A stretch of 64,000 nucleotides of DNA from Herbidospora daliensis (GTDB lineage Bacteria; Actinomycetota; Actinomycetes; Streptosporangiales; Streptosporangiaceae). Positions 33,852 through 43,802 of the stretch are shown here, piece by piece; position 1 is the stretch's first letter, and each line of letters opens with the position of its first letter. The notes beneath the pieces were generated by a model. It was not told the origin of the DNA. It ran no database searches and worked only from the letters and a program-made list of their open reading frames with translations. The stretch covers positions 186,001 to 250,000 of the forward strand of contig NZ_BBXF01000009.1 of NCBI RefSeq assembly GCF_001570585.1, read 5' to 3'. Position numbers and translations under genes: made by a program.

Positions 33852-34349
33852 ATGAGAACCATGGACATCGACTACGAGGCCATCGAAGCCACCCGTGCCT
33901 CCATAAAAGAACGTCATCTGAACGAGCGCCGCCCCCCGAGCAGTGCGCGCGGCCTCCACCACTTCGCCCTGCTGTCGTCGAATGTCGAACGCACGATCGA
34001 ATTCTACCAGGACCTTCTGGAGTTCCCGCTCACCGAGATCTTCGAGAACCGCGACTACAGGGGCTCCAACCACTTCTTCTTCGACATCGGCAACGGCAAC
34101 CTGCTGGCCTTCTTCGACTTCCCCGGCCTCGACCTCGGCCCCTACAAAGAGGTGCTCGGCGGCCTCCACCACATCGCCATCTCCGTCGACCCCGTCGTGT
34201 GGGAGCGCCTGCGCGGGAAGCTGGAGGCCGCCGGAGTGCCGTACATCATGGAGAGCGGCGCCTCCATCTACTTCAGCGACCCCGACGGCGCCCGCCTGGA
34301 ACTCCTCGCCGATCCCCTCGGTGAGATGTACGGCTCCCGCGTGCTCTGA
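33852..34349 (+). CDS. VOC (glyoxalase/bleomycin resistance/dioxygenase) family protein
   Basis: A 165-residue paired beta-alpha-beta-beta-beta protein. Metal-binding positions are visible as His in GLHHFALLSSNV, His in GLHHIAISV and Glu in DPDGARLELL, a layout shared by glyoxalase I-like and extradiol-type enzymes. The N-terminal 30 residues are charged and lie outside the fold. Start at ATG 33852, with a second in-frame ATG at 33861. Substrate unknown. It lies between lhr and DUF3046, 31 bases before the latter. Confidence 0.8.
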   Translation: MRTMDIDYEAIEATRASIKERHLNERRPPSSARGLHHFALLSSNVERTIEFYQDLLEFPLTEIFENRDYRGSNHFFFDIGNGNLLAFFDFPGLDLGPYKEVLGGLHHIAISVDPVVWERLRGKLEAAGVPYIMESGASIYFSDPDGARLELLADPLGEMYGSRVL

Positions 34350-34380
34350 CCACCCCCGACATCCGGCCATACTGGGGGCC

Positions 34381-34575
34381 ATGCGACTCACGGAATTCTG
34401 GAACCGCATGTCCCGCCATTTCGGCGAGACGTACGCCGAGTCCTGGGCGAAGGACTACGTGATCGCAGGACTCGGCGGCCGGACCGTCGAACAGGCCCTG
34501 GCCGACGGCTTCGCCGCCAAGCAGGTCTGGCAGGCGGTCTGCCAGGTCGTCGACGTCGACCCCCGCCTCCGCTGA
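34381..34575 (+). CDS. DUF3046 family protein
   Basis: A small 64-residue protein, MRLTEFWNRMSRHFGETYAES at its start, with AGLGGRTVEQALADG and VCQVVDVDPRLR at its end. These match DUF3046, a family of unknown function nearly always encoded just upstream of recA in actinobacteria, as here. There is no clear ribosome-binding site, and the 31-base gap upstream suggests a leaderless or coupled start. Confidence 0.9.
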   Translation: MRLTEFWNRMSRHFGETYAESWAKDYVIAGLGGRTVEQALADGFAAKQVWQAVCQVVDVDPRLR

Positions 34576-34586
34576 CCAGGAGAGAC

Positions 34587-34850
34587 ATGACCCCCCTCAC
34601 GGCAGACGAGAAGCGCCGCGCCGAGGCGAACTTCGTCCCGATGGTCGCCGAGCACCTGACCGCCAGCGGCCGGTTCCGGATCAGCGCCGACACCCCCGAC
34701 CTGGTGGAGATGTTCCAGAACGTCGCCCATTCGGTCGGCGAACTGCTGGGCCGTCGCGTGGTCGGCTATGCCAACGGCAGATACATGGTGATCACGTTCG
34801 CCGAGGCCGGGAGCCTCGTCGTCGCGGAGCCGCGCCCGCTGGAGGACTGA
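34587..34850 (+). CDS. Small conserved-looking protein of unknown function
   Basis: 87 residues with an AGGAGAGAC ribosome-binding site 2-10 bases upstream of the ATG. Predicted alpha/beta, soluble, no Cys: helices around ADEKRRAEANFVPMVAEHL and DLVEMFQNVAHSVGELLG, then strands VVGYANGRYMVITFAEAGSLVVAEP. It is 11 bases behind DUF3046 and probably co-transcribed. I do not recognise a family. Confidence 0.7.
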   Translation: MTPLTADEKRRAEANFVPMVAEHLTASGRFRISADTPDLVEMFQNVAHSVGELLGRRVVGYANGRYMVITFAEAGSLVVAEPRPLED

Positions 34851-34857
34851 GCCGGCT

Positions 34858-35610
34858 TCAGACGATGAGCCCGCCGGTCGCCCTCAGGTTCTGCCCGGTG
34901 ATCCACTGTGAGTCGGGCCCGGCCAGGAACGCCACCACGTTGGCGATGTCGGCCGGTTCGCCCAGCCGCCGCAGGGCGGTCTTGGCGGTGACCCCGTCGA
35001 ACGTCTCGTCGGCGCTCGCCCCCGACGACTCGCGCATCAGCTCGGTGTCGGTCACCCCGGGCGAGACCGCGTTGACGGTGATCCCGCGCGCGCCCAGCTC
35101 CCGGGCGGCCACGGCGGTCAGCAGCTCCAGCGCCGCCTTGCTGGCCAGATAGAGCGACAGCCCCTCGGCGGGCGCACGGGTGCCGAACGAGGAGATGTTC
35201 ACGATCCGCCCGCCCGCGCGCAGAATGCGGGACGCCGCCTGGATCGCCAGGAAAGGGCCCTTCGCGTTCACGCCCATCACCCGGTCGAAGTCGTCGGCGG
35301 TGGCGTCGATGATGCGCCTGATCGGGTTGATCGCCGCGTTGTTGACGAGGATGTCGAGGGCGCCGAGCCGGCGTACCGTCTGCTCGAAAAGCAGTTTCAC
35401 GTCGTCGGGGCAGCCCATGTCGGCCCGCACGGCGTGCGCGGTGCCGCCGAACCTGGCCACCTGCGCGACGACCTCCTCGGCCGCCGAACGGTTTTCGTTG
35501 AAGCTGAAGACCACATGGGCGCCTTCACGGGCCAGTTTCTGTACGACGGCCCGCCCGATCCCCCGCGATCCACCCGTCACCAGAGCCGCTTTCGCCTCCA
35601 GTGCGCCCAT
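34858..35610 (-). CDS. SDR family oxidoreductase (3-oxoacyl-ACP reductase-like)
   Basis: A 250-residue classical SDR: LVTGGSRGIGRAV (cofactor motif), NNAAIN, IVNISSFG, catalytic Tyr/Lys in LSLYLASKAALELL, VSPGVTDTE and the C-terminal GQNLRATGGLIV. The ATG at 35608-35610 is preceded by GAGGAG about 10 bases upstream. FabG-like reductases act with NADPH, but this single gene gives no pathway context. Its stop lies 8 bases from the end of the convergent small gene. Confidence 0.87.
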   Translation of the reverse strand: MGALEAKAALVTGGSRGIGRAVVQKLAREGAHVVFSFNENRSAAEEVVAQVARFGGTAHAVRADMGCPDDVKLLFEQTVRRLGALDILVNNAAINPIRRIIDATADDFDRVMGVNAKGPFLAIQAASRILRAGGRIVNISSFGTRAPAEGLSLYLASKAALELLTAVAARELGARGITVNAVSPGVTDTELMRESSGASADETFDGVTAKTALRRLGEPADIANVVAFLAGPDSQWITGQNLRATGGLIV

Positions 35611-35674
35611 GTGTCGTCTCCTCACCGCTGGGGCCCAACGGATCAGCGTGCCACACATTTGTGGAGAAGGGGTG

Positions 35675-35938
35675 TCAAGCGGCCTGAGAGAGCAGTTTCT
35701 CCAGGGTGTCGGCGGCGACGTCGGGATCGGCGGCCTCTGCCTGGCCGTCGGGCGACCAGAGGAACAGCCACCCCCCGGCCGACTGGGTGGCGAAGACGAT
35801 CGTCTGCCGGTTGGTCCGGGGATGCCAGATCCACAACACGGGCTCGCCCCCGCCGAGCATCCGGCCCTGGAGCCCCCGGCCCGGAAGCCGTTCGGCGAGC
35901 GCTTCGAGGAGAGTACGGCGTTCGTTTTCGGTCGACAC
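35675..35938 (-). CDS. Small protein of unknown function
   Basis: 87 residues from a GTG at 35938 preceded by AAGG. Tryptophan-rich centre (VLWIWHPRTNRQTIVFATQ, GGWLFLWSPDGQ), then a helix DVAADTLEKLLSQ. No signal peptide or Cys. Similar short proteins occur in actinomycetes, but I know of no function. It is divergent from recA, 285 bases away. Confidence 0.65.
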   Translation of the reverse strand: MSTENERRTLLEALAERLPGRGLQGRMLGGGEPVLWIWHPRTNRQTIVFATQSAGGWLFLWSPDGQAEAADPDVAADTLEKLLSQAA

Positions 35939-36099
35939 GGCGCCGCCTTCTCACTCGCGGTCTGGTCTGGCTGATTCGCCCGTCTCCTCCAGGATCGCCG
36001 CAGGTCAACGGCATGGCAACACCCTGATCACAATGCCCGCGAATGTGACCTTCCGGATGGGTTCCCTTTCCCGAAACGATGGGCCGTTCGAGGTGTGAT

Positions 36100-36113
36100 C
36101 GAACAGCCGTTCG
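36100..36113. promoter_or_regulatory. LexA (SOS) box upstream of recA
   Basis: CGAACAGCCGTTCG is a perfect symmetric match to the Gram-positive/actinobacterial SOS box CGAAC-N4-GTTCG. It lies 110 bases before the recA start. Confidence 0.9.
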
Positions 36114-36156
36114 GCTATATTTGTGGCTGCCGCCCTGGAGGCAGCGTCTCCAGAAA

Positions 36157-36179
36157 ATGTCAGTGGCACCCCATAGCGT
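36157..36179 (+). promoter_or_regulatory. RecA-NDp (PafBC-type) promoter of recA
   Basis: TGTCAGTG at 36158-36165, an 8-base spacer, then TAGCGT at 36174-36179. This agrees with the RecA-NDp consensus known from mycobacteria (TTGTCRGTG-N8-TANNNT), bound by PafBC and giving LexA-independent DNA-damage induction. Transcription would start about 36186, 38 bases before the ATG. Confidence 0.8.
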
Positions 36180-36223
36180 TCCGTTGACCGGAACAACCCA
36201 CGACCCTCACAGGGGGCACCCCA

Positions 36224-37321
36224 ATGGCAGTGAACGACCGCGACAAGGCCCTCGAGACCGCCCTCGCCCAGATCGAGCGGCAGTTCGGCAAGGGCTCCGT
36301 CATGCGCCTCGGCGAAGACGCACGCGCCCCCGTCGAGGTCATCCCGACGGGTGCGATCGCCCTCGACGTCGCCCTGGGCATCGGCGGCTTCCCCCGCGGC
36401 CGGATCGTCGAGGTCTACGGCCCCGAGTCCTCCGGTAAGACCACCGTCGCCCTCCACGCGGTGGCCAACGCCCAGCGCCAGGGCGGCATCGCCGCCTTCA
36501 TCGACGCCGAGCACGCGCTCGACCCCGAATACGCCAAGAAGCTCGGCGTCGACGTCGACGCCCTCCTGGTCTCCCAGCCCGACACGGGCGAGCAGGCCCT
36601 GGAGATCGCCGACATGCTGATCCGCTCCGGCGCGATCGACATCATCGTCATCGACTCGGTCGCGGCCCTGGTGCCGAAGGCCGAAATCGAGGGCGAGATG
36701 GGCGACAGCCACGTGGGTCTCCAGGCCCGCCTGATGTCCCAGGCCCTCCGCAAGGTCGCCGGCGCGCTCAACAACACCGGCACCACCGCGATCTTCATCA
36801 ACCAGCTCCGCGAGAAGATCGGCGTCATGTTCGGCTCGCCCGAGACCACGACCGGTGGCAAGGCGCTGAAGTTCTACGCCTCGGTCCGCCTCGACGTCCG
36901 CCGCATCGAGACCCTGAAAGACGGCACCGAGCCGGTCGGCAACCGCACCCGCGTGAAGGTCGTCAAGAACAAGATGGCCCCGCCCTTCCGCACGGCCGAC
37001 TTCGACATCCTCTACGGCTTCGGCATCAGCCGCGAGGGCGGCCTTATCGACATGGGCGTGGAGCACGGCTTCGTCCGCAAGGCCGGCGCCTGGTACACCT
37101 ACGAGGGCGACCAGCTCGGCCAGGGCAAGGAGAACGCCCGCAACTTCCTGAAGAACCACCCCGACATCGCCAACGAGATCGAGAAGAAGATCAAGGAGAA
37201 GCTCGGCGTCGGCCCCCGCCTCGACGCCGCTCCCGAGGCCCCCGCGGTCCCCGTCGCGGCCCCCGCCCCGACCGGCCGCGGCTCGAAGGCGTCGGCCACC
37301 CCCAAGCCGGGTGACGTCTGA
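36224..37321 (+). CDS. recA: Recombinase RecA
   Basis: A 365-residue RecA with no intein. Walker A GPESSGKT near residue 67, the catalytic stretch [17 protein letters not shown], Walker [14 protein letters not shown], loop L1 [22 protein letters not shown] and loop L2 near [22 protein letters not shown]. The C-terminus is Pro/Ala-rich and basic rather than acidic. It forms the strand-exchange filament and triggers LexA self-cleavage. AGGGGG precedes the ATG. Two damage-responsive elements lie upstream. recX follows after 8 bases. Confidence 0.98.
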   Translation: MAVNDRDKALETALAQIERQFGKGSVMRLGEDARAPVEVIPTGAIALDVALGIGGFPRGRIVEVYGPESSGKTTVALHAVANAQRQGGIAAFIDAEHALDPEYAKKLGVDVDALLVSQPDTGEQALEIADMLIRSGAIDIIVIDSVAALVPKAEIEGEMGDSHVGLQARLMSQALRKVAGALNNTGTTAIFINQLREKIGVMFGSPETTTGGKALKFYASVRLDVRRIETLKDGTEPVGNRTRVKVVKNKMAPPFRTADFDILYGFGISREGGLIDMGVEHGFVRKAGAWYTYEGDQLGQGKENARNFLKNHPDIANEIEKKIKEKLGVGPRLDAAPEAPAVPVAAPAPTGRGSKASATPKPGDV

Positions 37322-37329
37322 CCGATCCG

Positions 37330-39426
37330 GTGCACCCCTGGAACGACGACGACCGCGGCCGCCCCGGCTGGCCGTACGACGACGACCGATGGTCCGACGA
37401 GCGCGACTCCGACCCCCCGGGATGGGGCTTCCCGGATTCGCGCTCGGAATGGACCACGGGCGGCTCGACCTGGTCCGAGATCGACCCGGAGACGGTCCGA
37501 GACGGCGGCGGCACATGGCCCGGCGCCGCTCCGGGCGGGCTGAGCGGTGACGCGCCTGACGACTGGTTCTCCGGCTGGCGACGCGAGCCGTCCGCTGACG
37601 GTGAGCGGTCGCCTGAGCGTGACGCCCGAGAGGGCGCCGGCTCGGCTTCCGACGACGGCGAACCGGAGAGCCCCACTGGGGAGTCCGGCCGCAGTCGGCC
37701 GCGCAAGGGCCGGTCTTCCGCGCGGGGGCGATCCCGCCTGCCTGCGGAGGGGGACGACCAGGAGGCACGGTCGTCATGGGGTGATCGGCGGGGGCACCTC
37801 AGCCGGCCACCCGAGGATGATGCGCAATCAGATGAGGGCCCGCCCGGATGGGATCTTGAAGGTGAGCCATCCGGCAGCAGCCTGCGCCGGCGATCCGGCC
37901 TGCGGCCTGGCAGTGATGAGCACGAAGACGTAACCCCGCCTTCGTCGGATGGCCGATGGAGCCGCCGTAGCCGTAGGTCCGAGGAGGGTTCACCGGGGCT
38001 CGCAGATGATCGGGGTAGGTCTCTTCGCGATCGGTATGACGGTGACGACGGCTCACTGGAACTGTCAGATGGCCGGAACAGGCGTCATGGCGGTCGGTCT
38101 GCTCGTGATGAGCAGGAAAGCGTGACCCCGTCCCCTTCAGATGATCAACTGGAGAGTCTCGGTCGGTCGTCAGGTAGTGAGGCCGGTGGGAACGCCGACT
38201 CGGTTCTCGGTGAAGACGCGGTGGAGGACTTCGCGCGGTCTTCCGGCCAGGGCGACCATGGGCGATGGCCTACTCCGGTTTCGGACGGTGATGAGCCATG
38301 GCCTGGGGTCTCGCACTCCCATCGTGAAGAAGACCAGCCCCCGCCTCTCGGCCAACCGTCTGACGATGACGAGGCGAGGTCCTCTGGCCTGCCTATCACC
38401 AGTGACGGCCGGGAACCTCTTGGTGGCTCGCCTGGTGATGAGGGGCTAGGGGGAGGGTCGTCTGAGGCGTCTTCTGGTGCCGATGGTCGGGGCAAGGCGG
38501 GCCAGGCTCTCGACGGGCCGGATCACGCGGATCGATTCCCTGGTGATGATGGGGGCGACGGAGCGACAGGGTCTTCGAACCGCCAGGCAGCAGCCGATGA
38601 TCGCCCGAATCCCCTGGACTGGGGTGGTCGGCCTGATGAGGAGCCCTCTGGTCGCGGCGGACGCGGGCGTAGATCAAAGACCGGCAGAGCAGGCCGGCGT
38701 ACTTCGCGTCGTGACGACCCATTTGACGGCGACCCCGCCGATGGTGATGGGCTGTTCGACAGCGGCAGCGGCTTCCGTGATGCCTCTGACAGTCGCACCT
38801 CTGGGAATCGTGCCTCCGGAAACCGCAGCTCAAGCAGTCGCGGCTCCAAGAGCGGTGGCTTCGGGGACGGTGACTCCGGTGGTCGGTCGAAGCGGCGCAA
38901 TCCCTTCTCCGCGGAGCAGAGTTCCGATCCCGAAGCCCGGGCCCGAGGCATCTGTCTCCGCCTTCTGACCCTCGCCCCCCGCACCCGTGCCCAACTCGCC
39001 GAAGCCCTCCTGAAGCGGGAGATCCCGGCTGAAGTCGCCGACCGTGTCCTTGAACGCTTCTCCGAAGTCGGACTGATCGACGATCAGGCGTTCGCCGCCA
39101 TGTGGGTGAGTTCGCGTCACCACGGCCGGGGGCTCGCGCGCCGGGCGTTGGCGCAGGAGTTGCGGCATCGCGGGGTCGAGGAGGAGATGGTCAAGGAGGC
39201 CGTCGAGCAGCTCGATCCCGAGGAGGAGGTCGAGACGGCGCGGCGGCTCGTGGCGCGGAAGCTGGGCTCGACCAGGGGCGCCGATCCGCGTGCCCGGACC
39301 CGCAAGCTGGTGGGCATGCTGGCGCGTAAGGGGTATCCGGCGGGGCTGGCTTTCCGGATCGTCAGGGAGGCTCTGGAGGCCGAGGGGGAGGAGGCGTCCG
39401 GGGAGGACGAGGGCTACCTGGAGTGA
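37330..39426 (+). CDS. recX: RecX regulatory protein with very long disordered N-terminal extension
   Basis: 698 residues from a GTG 8 bases after recA. Only the last 160 or so residues (from about 535, DPEARARGICLRLL) are RecX, with tandem three-helix repeats (LLKREIPAEVADRVLERF, RGLARRALAQELRHRGV, LVARKLGS). RecX binds the RecA filament and limits it. Residues 1-520 are Ser, Asp, Gly and Arg-rich low complexity, with an internal duplication (DEHEDVTPPSSDG about residue 197 and DEQESVTPSPSDD 64 residues later). GC is visibly lower over 38.1-38.7 kb. RecX proteins are usually 150-300 residues. A later true start inside the extension cannot be excluded, but no good ribosome-binding site marks one. 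Confidence 0.85.
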   Translation: MHPWNDDDRGRPGWPYDDDRWSDERDSDPPGWGFPDSRSEWTTGGSTWSEIDPETVRDGGGTWPGAAPGGLSGDAPDDWFSGWRREPSADGERSPERDAREGAGSASDDGEPESPTGESGRSRPRKGRSSARGRSRLPAEGDDQEARSSWGDRRGHLSRPPEDDAQSDEGPPGWDLEGEPSGSSLRRRSGLRPGSDEHEDVTPPSSDGRWSRRSRRSEEGSPGLADDRGRSLRDRYDGDDGSLELSDGRNRRHGGRSARDEQESVTPSPSDDQLESLGRSSGSEAGGNADSVLGEDAVEDFARSSGQGDHGRWPTPVSDGDEPWPGVSHSHREEDQPPPLGQPSDDDEARSSGLPITSDGREPLGGSPGDEGLGGGSSEASSGADGRGKAGQALDGPDHADRFPGDDGGDGATGSSNRQAAADDRPNPLDWGGRPDEEPSGRGGRGRRSKTGRAGRRTSRRDDPFDGDPADGDGLFDSGSGFRDASDSRTSGNRASGNRSSSSRGSKSGGFGDGDSGGRSKRRNPFSAEQSSDPEARARGICLRLLTLAPRTRAQLAEALLKREIPAEVADRVLERFSEVGLIDDQAFAAMWVSSRHHGRGLARRALAQELRHRGVEEEMVKEAVEQLDPEEEVETARRLVARKLGSTRGADPRARTRKLVGMLARKGYPAGLAFRIVREALEAEGEEASGEDEGYLE

Positions 39427-39875
39427 CGACGAGTCGTCCGGTTTCGGGGGTCCGCGTGTCTTGACGCCGAGTATGACCGGCCCCGTGCTCAAATGATCCT
39501 GATCGCATTTCTTGGGTGCATCTGGGGCCTCGCCGTGACGCCGTCTTCGTGGCATCGGGGGCGCATCGCCCATGACGTACAGAAATGGATCAAACCCGGT
39601 CTGTCATCGGGTGCCCCGTCCGGCTCGTCCGGAAACCGGGAAATGATGATCGAGAAAAACTCGCCACCTGCCGCGTCTTTGCTTGCTCGTTACCCGAATG
39701 ACGCTTAACCTCGACCGCAGTGAGGAGTTACTCCGCGCAGCGCGGATTGCCATAACGGTGAACCACGGCCCCGATCGTTTCGGGGTACGAATATATGCCC
39801 TGGTGGTGCCACCAGGTCTCTTCGTGCTGTGCTGGTGACCCCTTGTCGGCTTGACGCTAGAAGGGGTGGGTGCGC
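39427..39875. other. Intergenic region before rny
   Basis: 449 bases without a gene. It is lower in GC than its surroundings, especially 39640-39720. A 6-bp stem-loop CCCCGA/TCGGGG lies at 39769-39785, and an A/T-rich ATATAT at 39790-39796 could be a -10 box. The region presumably holds the rny promoter and a long leader. Confidence 0.5.
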
Positions 39876-41516
<1,641 letters not shown>

Positions 41517-41712
41517 CCGTGGGCGGGGGAGCCGCTCGCCGTCGTGGGCAATCGCCGCTTTTCGAGATTCGTTACGGCTTCGCCCACCCATTCACCCCAC
41601 GTGCCACGTGACCGGCTCCCGAGATCGCGGGCAAGGACTACGAACATCACATGATTCGCCGGCCACGTGGTCCGGCTGACGATGAGCGGGTCGTCGACGA
41701 CTCCGAGGAGCA

Positions 41713-42516
41713 ATGATGTCCCGCTTACTGAAATCACTCATGGCCGCCTTCCTGCTGGCCGGTCTCACCGTCGCCACTCCTGCGCAGGCCGGGAGCACGC
41801 CCAAGCCGAAGCCGAAGCCCACCGTCGTGCTGGTCCACGGCGCCTTCGCCGACTCCAGCGGCTGGAACGACGTGGCGGGGCGGCTGATCGCCAAGGGGTA
41901 TCCGGTGGCCGCGTTCTCCAACCCGCTGCGGGGGCCGCTGTCCGACGGTGAGTACCTGCGGAAGTTCCTGGCGACGGTCGAGGGGCCGGTCGTGCTCGTC
42001 GGGCACTCCTACGGCGGGGCCGTCATCTCCAACGCCGCCACCGGGAACGCGAACGTGAAGTCGCTGGTGTTCGTGGCCGCCTACGCGCTCAACGAGGGCG
42101 AGAGCGTGTCGGACGCGAACCACCTCGACGGCGGCGAGACCGAGGTCACCAACCACCTGAAGACCAAGCCGTTCCCGGGCGCGCAGGGCCAGGACGCGGA
42201 CGCGTACATCGACCCGGCGCACTTCCACCGTCTGTTCGCGCAGGACCTGCCGCGTTCGACGGCCGCGGTCATGGCCGCCACCCAGCGGCCCGGCGCGCTG
42301 GCGGCGCTGGTGACGCCGTCGGGGCCGGCGGCGTGGAAGACGATCCCGAGCTACTTCGTGGTCGCCAAGCAGGACAACATCATCCCGACCGTGGCGGAGC
42401 GGGCGATGGCCAAGCGCGCCAAGGGCGTCATCGTCGAGGTCAACAGCTCGCACGTGCCGATGATGAGCCACCCCGACCTGGTGACCTCGCTGATCGTGAA
42501 GGCCGCCTCGCGCTGA
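41713..42516 (+). CDS. Secreted alpha/beta hydrolase
   Basis: 267 residues: signal peptide ending ATPAQAG (about residue 27), a short Lys-Pro repeat linker, then an alpha/beta-hydrolase fold with oxyanion strand VVLVHGAFADSSGW, nucleophile elbow VGHSYGG, acid in the KQDNIIP region and catalytic His in SSHVPMMSHP. It resembles EstA/salicylate-esterase-like hydrolases annotated in many actinomycetes; the substrate is unknown. AGGAG lies just before tandem ATG codons at 41713 and 41716. A strong terminator follows the stop. Confidence 0.87.
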   Translation: MMSRLLKSLMAAFLLAGLTVATPAQAGSTPKPKPKPTVVLVHGAFADSSGWNDVAGRLIAKGYPVAAFSNPLRGPLSDGEYLRKFLATVEGPVVLVGHSYGGAVISNAATGNANVKSLVFVAAYALNEGESVSDANHLDGGETEVTNHLKTKPFPGAQGQDADAYIDPAHFHRLFAQDLPRSTAAVMAATQRPGALAALVTPSGPAAWKTIPSYFVVAKQDNIIPTVAERAMAKRAKGVIVEVNSSHVPMMSHPDLVTSLIVKAASR

Positions 42517-42533
42517 CGTCCAGGAGCAGTGAA

Positions 42534-42557
42534 GGGCCCGCCCGCCAGGCGGGCCTT
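42534..42557 (+). terminator. Rho-independent terminator after the hydrolase gene
   Basis: 8-bp GC stem GGCCCGCC/GGCGGGCC with loop CGCCA, followed by TTCCGCGTTCTT. It begins 18 bases after the hydrolase stop and separates it from the CqsA-like gene. Confidence 0.8.
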
Positions 42558-42609
42558 CCGCGTTCTTGACCCGTTCCGGGTGGCGTTCGATACCCGGCGC
42601 CTTGTATCA

Positions 42610-42645
42610 CTCTGAGTTGTTGAAAGACCACTTTCCGGCTCAGAG
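42610..42645 (+). promoter_or_regulatory. Nested inverted repeats in the leader of the CqsA-like gene
   Basis: Outer arms CTCTGAG (42610-42616) and CTCAGAG (42639-42645) enclose inner arms GAAAG (42622-42626) and CTTTC (42631-42635) around ACCA. The outer right arm runs into GAGAAAG, the only ribosome-binding-site candidate, 14 bases from the ATG. It could be a protein operator or an RNA hairpin that limits translation. Confidence 0.5.
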
Positions 42646-42658
42646 AAAGCTTGGTGCG

Positions 42659-43792
42659 ATGACCTTGTCCTCCCAGCCCGCCACCGCTCGTGTCCGGGCC
42701 CGGGTCGAGCGGTTCCACCAGGAGAGGGTCGGGGGGGAGTGGGGCGGCCGGGACCTGCTGTCGGGGCGGCCGCCCGGCCCCGGCGACGTCGTGGTCGACA
42801 AGAATGACTACCTGGCGCTGGCCGGTGACGAGCGGGTCGCCAAGCAGATGGCCGACTGCCTGCTCGACGGGGGCGGGCCGCCGCAGCACGTCCTGGAGCG
42901 GGATCTCGCCGACTACATGCACGCCACCGCCGGGGTGTTGTGCCAGTCGGGCTGGGACGCGAACCTGGGCCTGCTCCAGGCGGTCTCCGACGTGCACACG
43001 CCGGTGTACGTCGACCAGCTCGCCCACATGTCCCTGGCGGCCGGGGCGAGGCTGGCGGGCGCGCCGGTCCACGCGTTCCGGCACAACGACCTGGCGCATC
43101 TCGAACGGCGGATCGTGCGCAACGGCCCCGGCGTGGTCGCGGTCGACGCCCTCTACAGCACCAACGGGAGCAGCTGCCCGCTGGCGGAGATCTGCGACCT
43201 GGTCGAGCAGAGCGGCTGCGTGCTCGTGGTCGACGAGTCGCACTCTCTCGGTACGACCGGCCCGCTGGGCGCCGGCCTGGTCGTCGCGCTGGGCCTGACC
43301 GACCGCGTGCACTTCCGGATCGCGAGCCTGTCGAAGGCGTTCGCCGGGCGGGCCGGGTTCGTCACGGCCGCCGACCCGGCGTTCGTGCCGTACTTCCGGC
43401 TGGAGTCCTTCCCGGCCGTGTTCTCCTCGGCGCTGCTGCCGCATGAGCTGGCGGGGCTGGCGGCGACCCTGGAGGCGGTGCGCACCGACGAGTGGCGGCG
43501 CGACCGGCTCCACCAGGTGTCGGAGTGGGTGCGCGACGAGGTCGCGGCGCTCGGCTTCGACCTGGAGGGTTCGGTGAGCCAGATCGTGGCCCTCCAGACC
43601 GGCACGGAGTGGGCCACCATCGAGGTCCGGGAGCTGCTGGAGGAGCACGGCGTGTTCGGCTCGGTGTTCGCCCCGCCCGCGACGCCCCGCAACCGGGCGC
43701 TGATCAGGTTGTCGCTGCACGCCGGGCTGCGCGACGACGACGTCGACCGGATCGTGGCCGCGTGCGAGGCGGTGCGGGACCGCTGGAGCTGA
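42659..43792 (+). CDS. CqsA-like alpha-oxoamine synthase (putative autoinducer synthase)
   Basis: A 377-residue fold-type I PLP enzyme. It resembles Vibrio CqsA, as I recall it, far more than KBL, AONS or ALAS: KNDYLALA, CQSGWDANLGLLQ, VYVDQLAHMSLAAGAR, VDALYSTNGSSCPLAEI, VDESHSLGTTGPLGAG and EEHGVFGSVFAPPATPRN. PLP Lys226 lies in ASLSKAFAGRAG and Asp192 in VDESH. CqsA condenses an acyl-CoA with an amino acid to make CAI-1-type alpha-aminoketone signals. The loop between CLLDGGG and QHVLERDL is about 12 residues shorter than in Vibrio CqsA. No CqsS-like sensor is adjacent. The ATG at 42659 aligns best with family length. Confidence 0.82.
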   Translation: MTLSSQPATARVRARVERFHQERVGGEWGGRDLLSGRPPGPGDVVVDKNDYLALAGDERVAKQMADCLLDGGGPPQHVLERDLADYMHATAGVLCQSGWDANLGLLQAVSDVHTPVYVDQLAHMSLAAGARLAGAPVHAFRHNDLAHLERRIVRNGPGVVAVDALYSTNGSSCPLAEICDLVEQSGCVLVVDESHSLGTTGPLGAGLVVALGLTDRVHFRIASLSKAFAGRAGFVTAADPAFVPYFRLESFPAVFSSALLPHELAGLAATLEAVRTDEWRRDRLHQVSEWVRDEVAALGFDLEGSVSQIVALQTGTEWATIEVRELLEEHGVFGSVFAPPATPRNRALIRLSLHAGLRDDDVDRIVAACEAVRDRWS

Positions 43793-43802
43793 TCTCCCCG
43801 CG

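Noticed and set aside
36224-37321. Intein in RecA
   Set aside because: The reading frame is a normal 365-residue RecA with uninterrupted Walker and loop motifs.
36005-37777. 590-codon minus-strand frame across recA
   Set aside because: Antisense to recA and recX; no motif and no ribosome-binding site.
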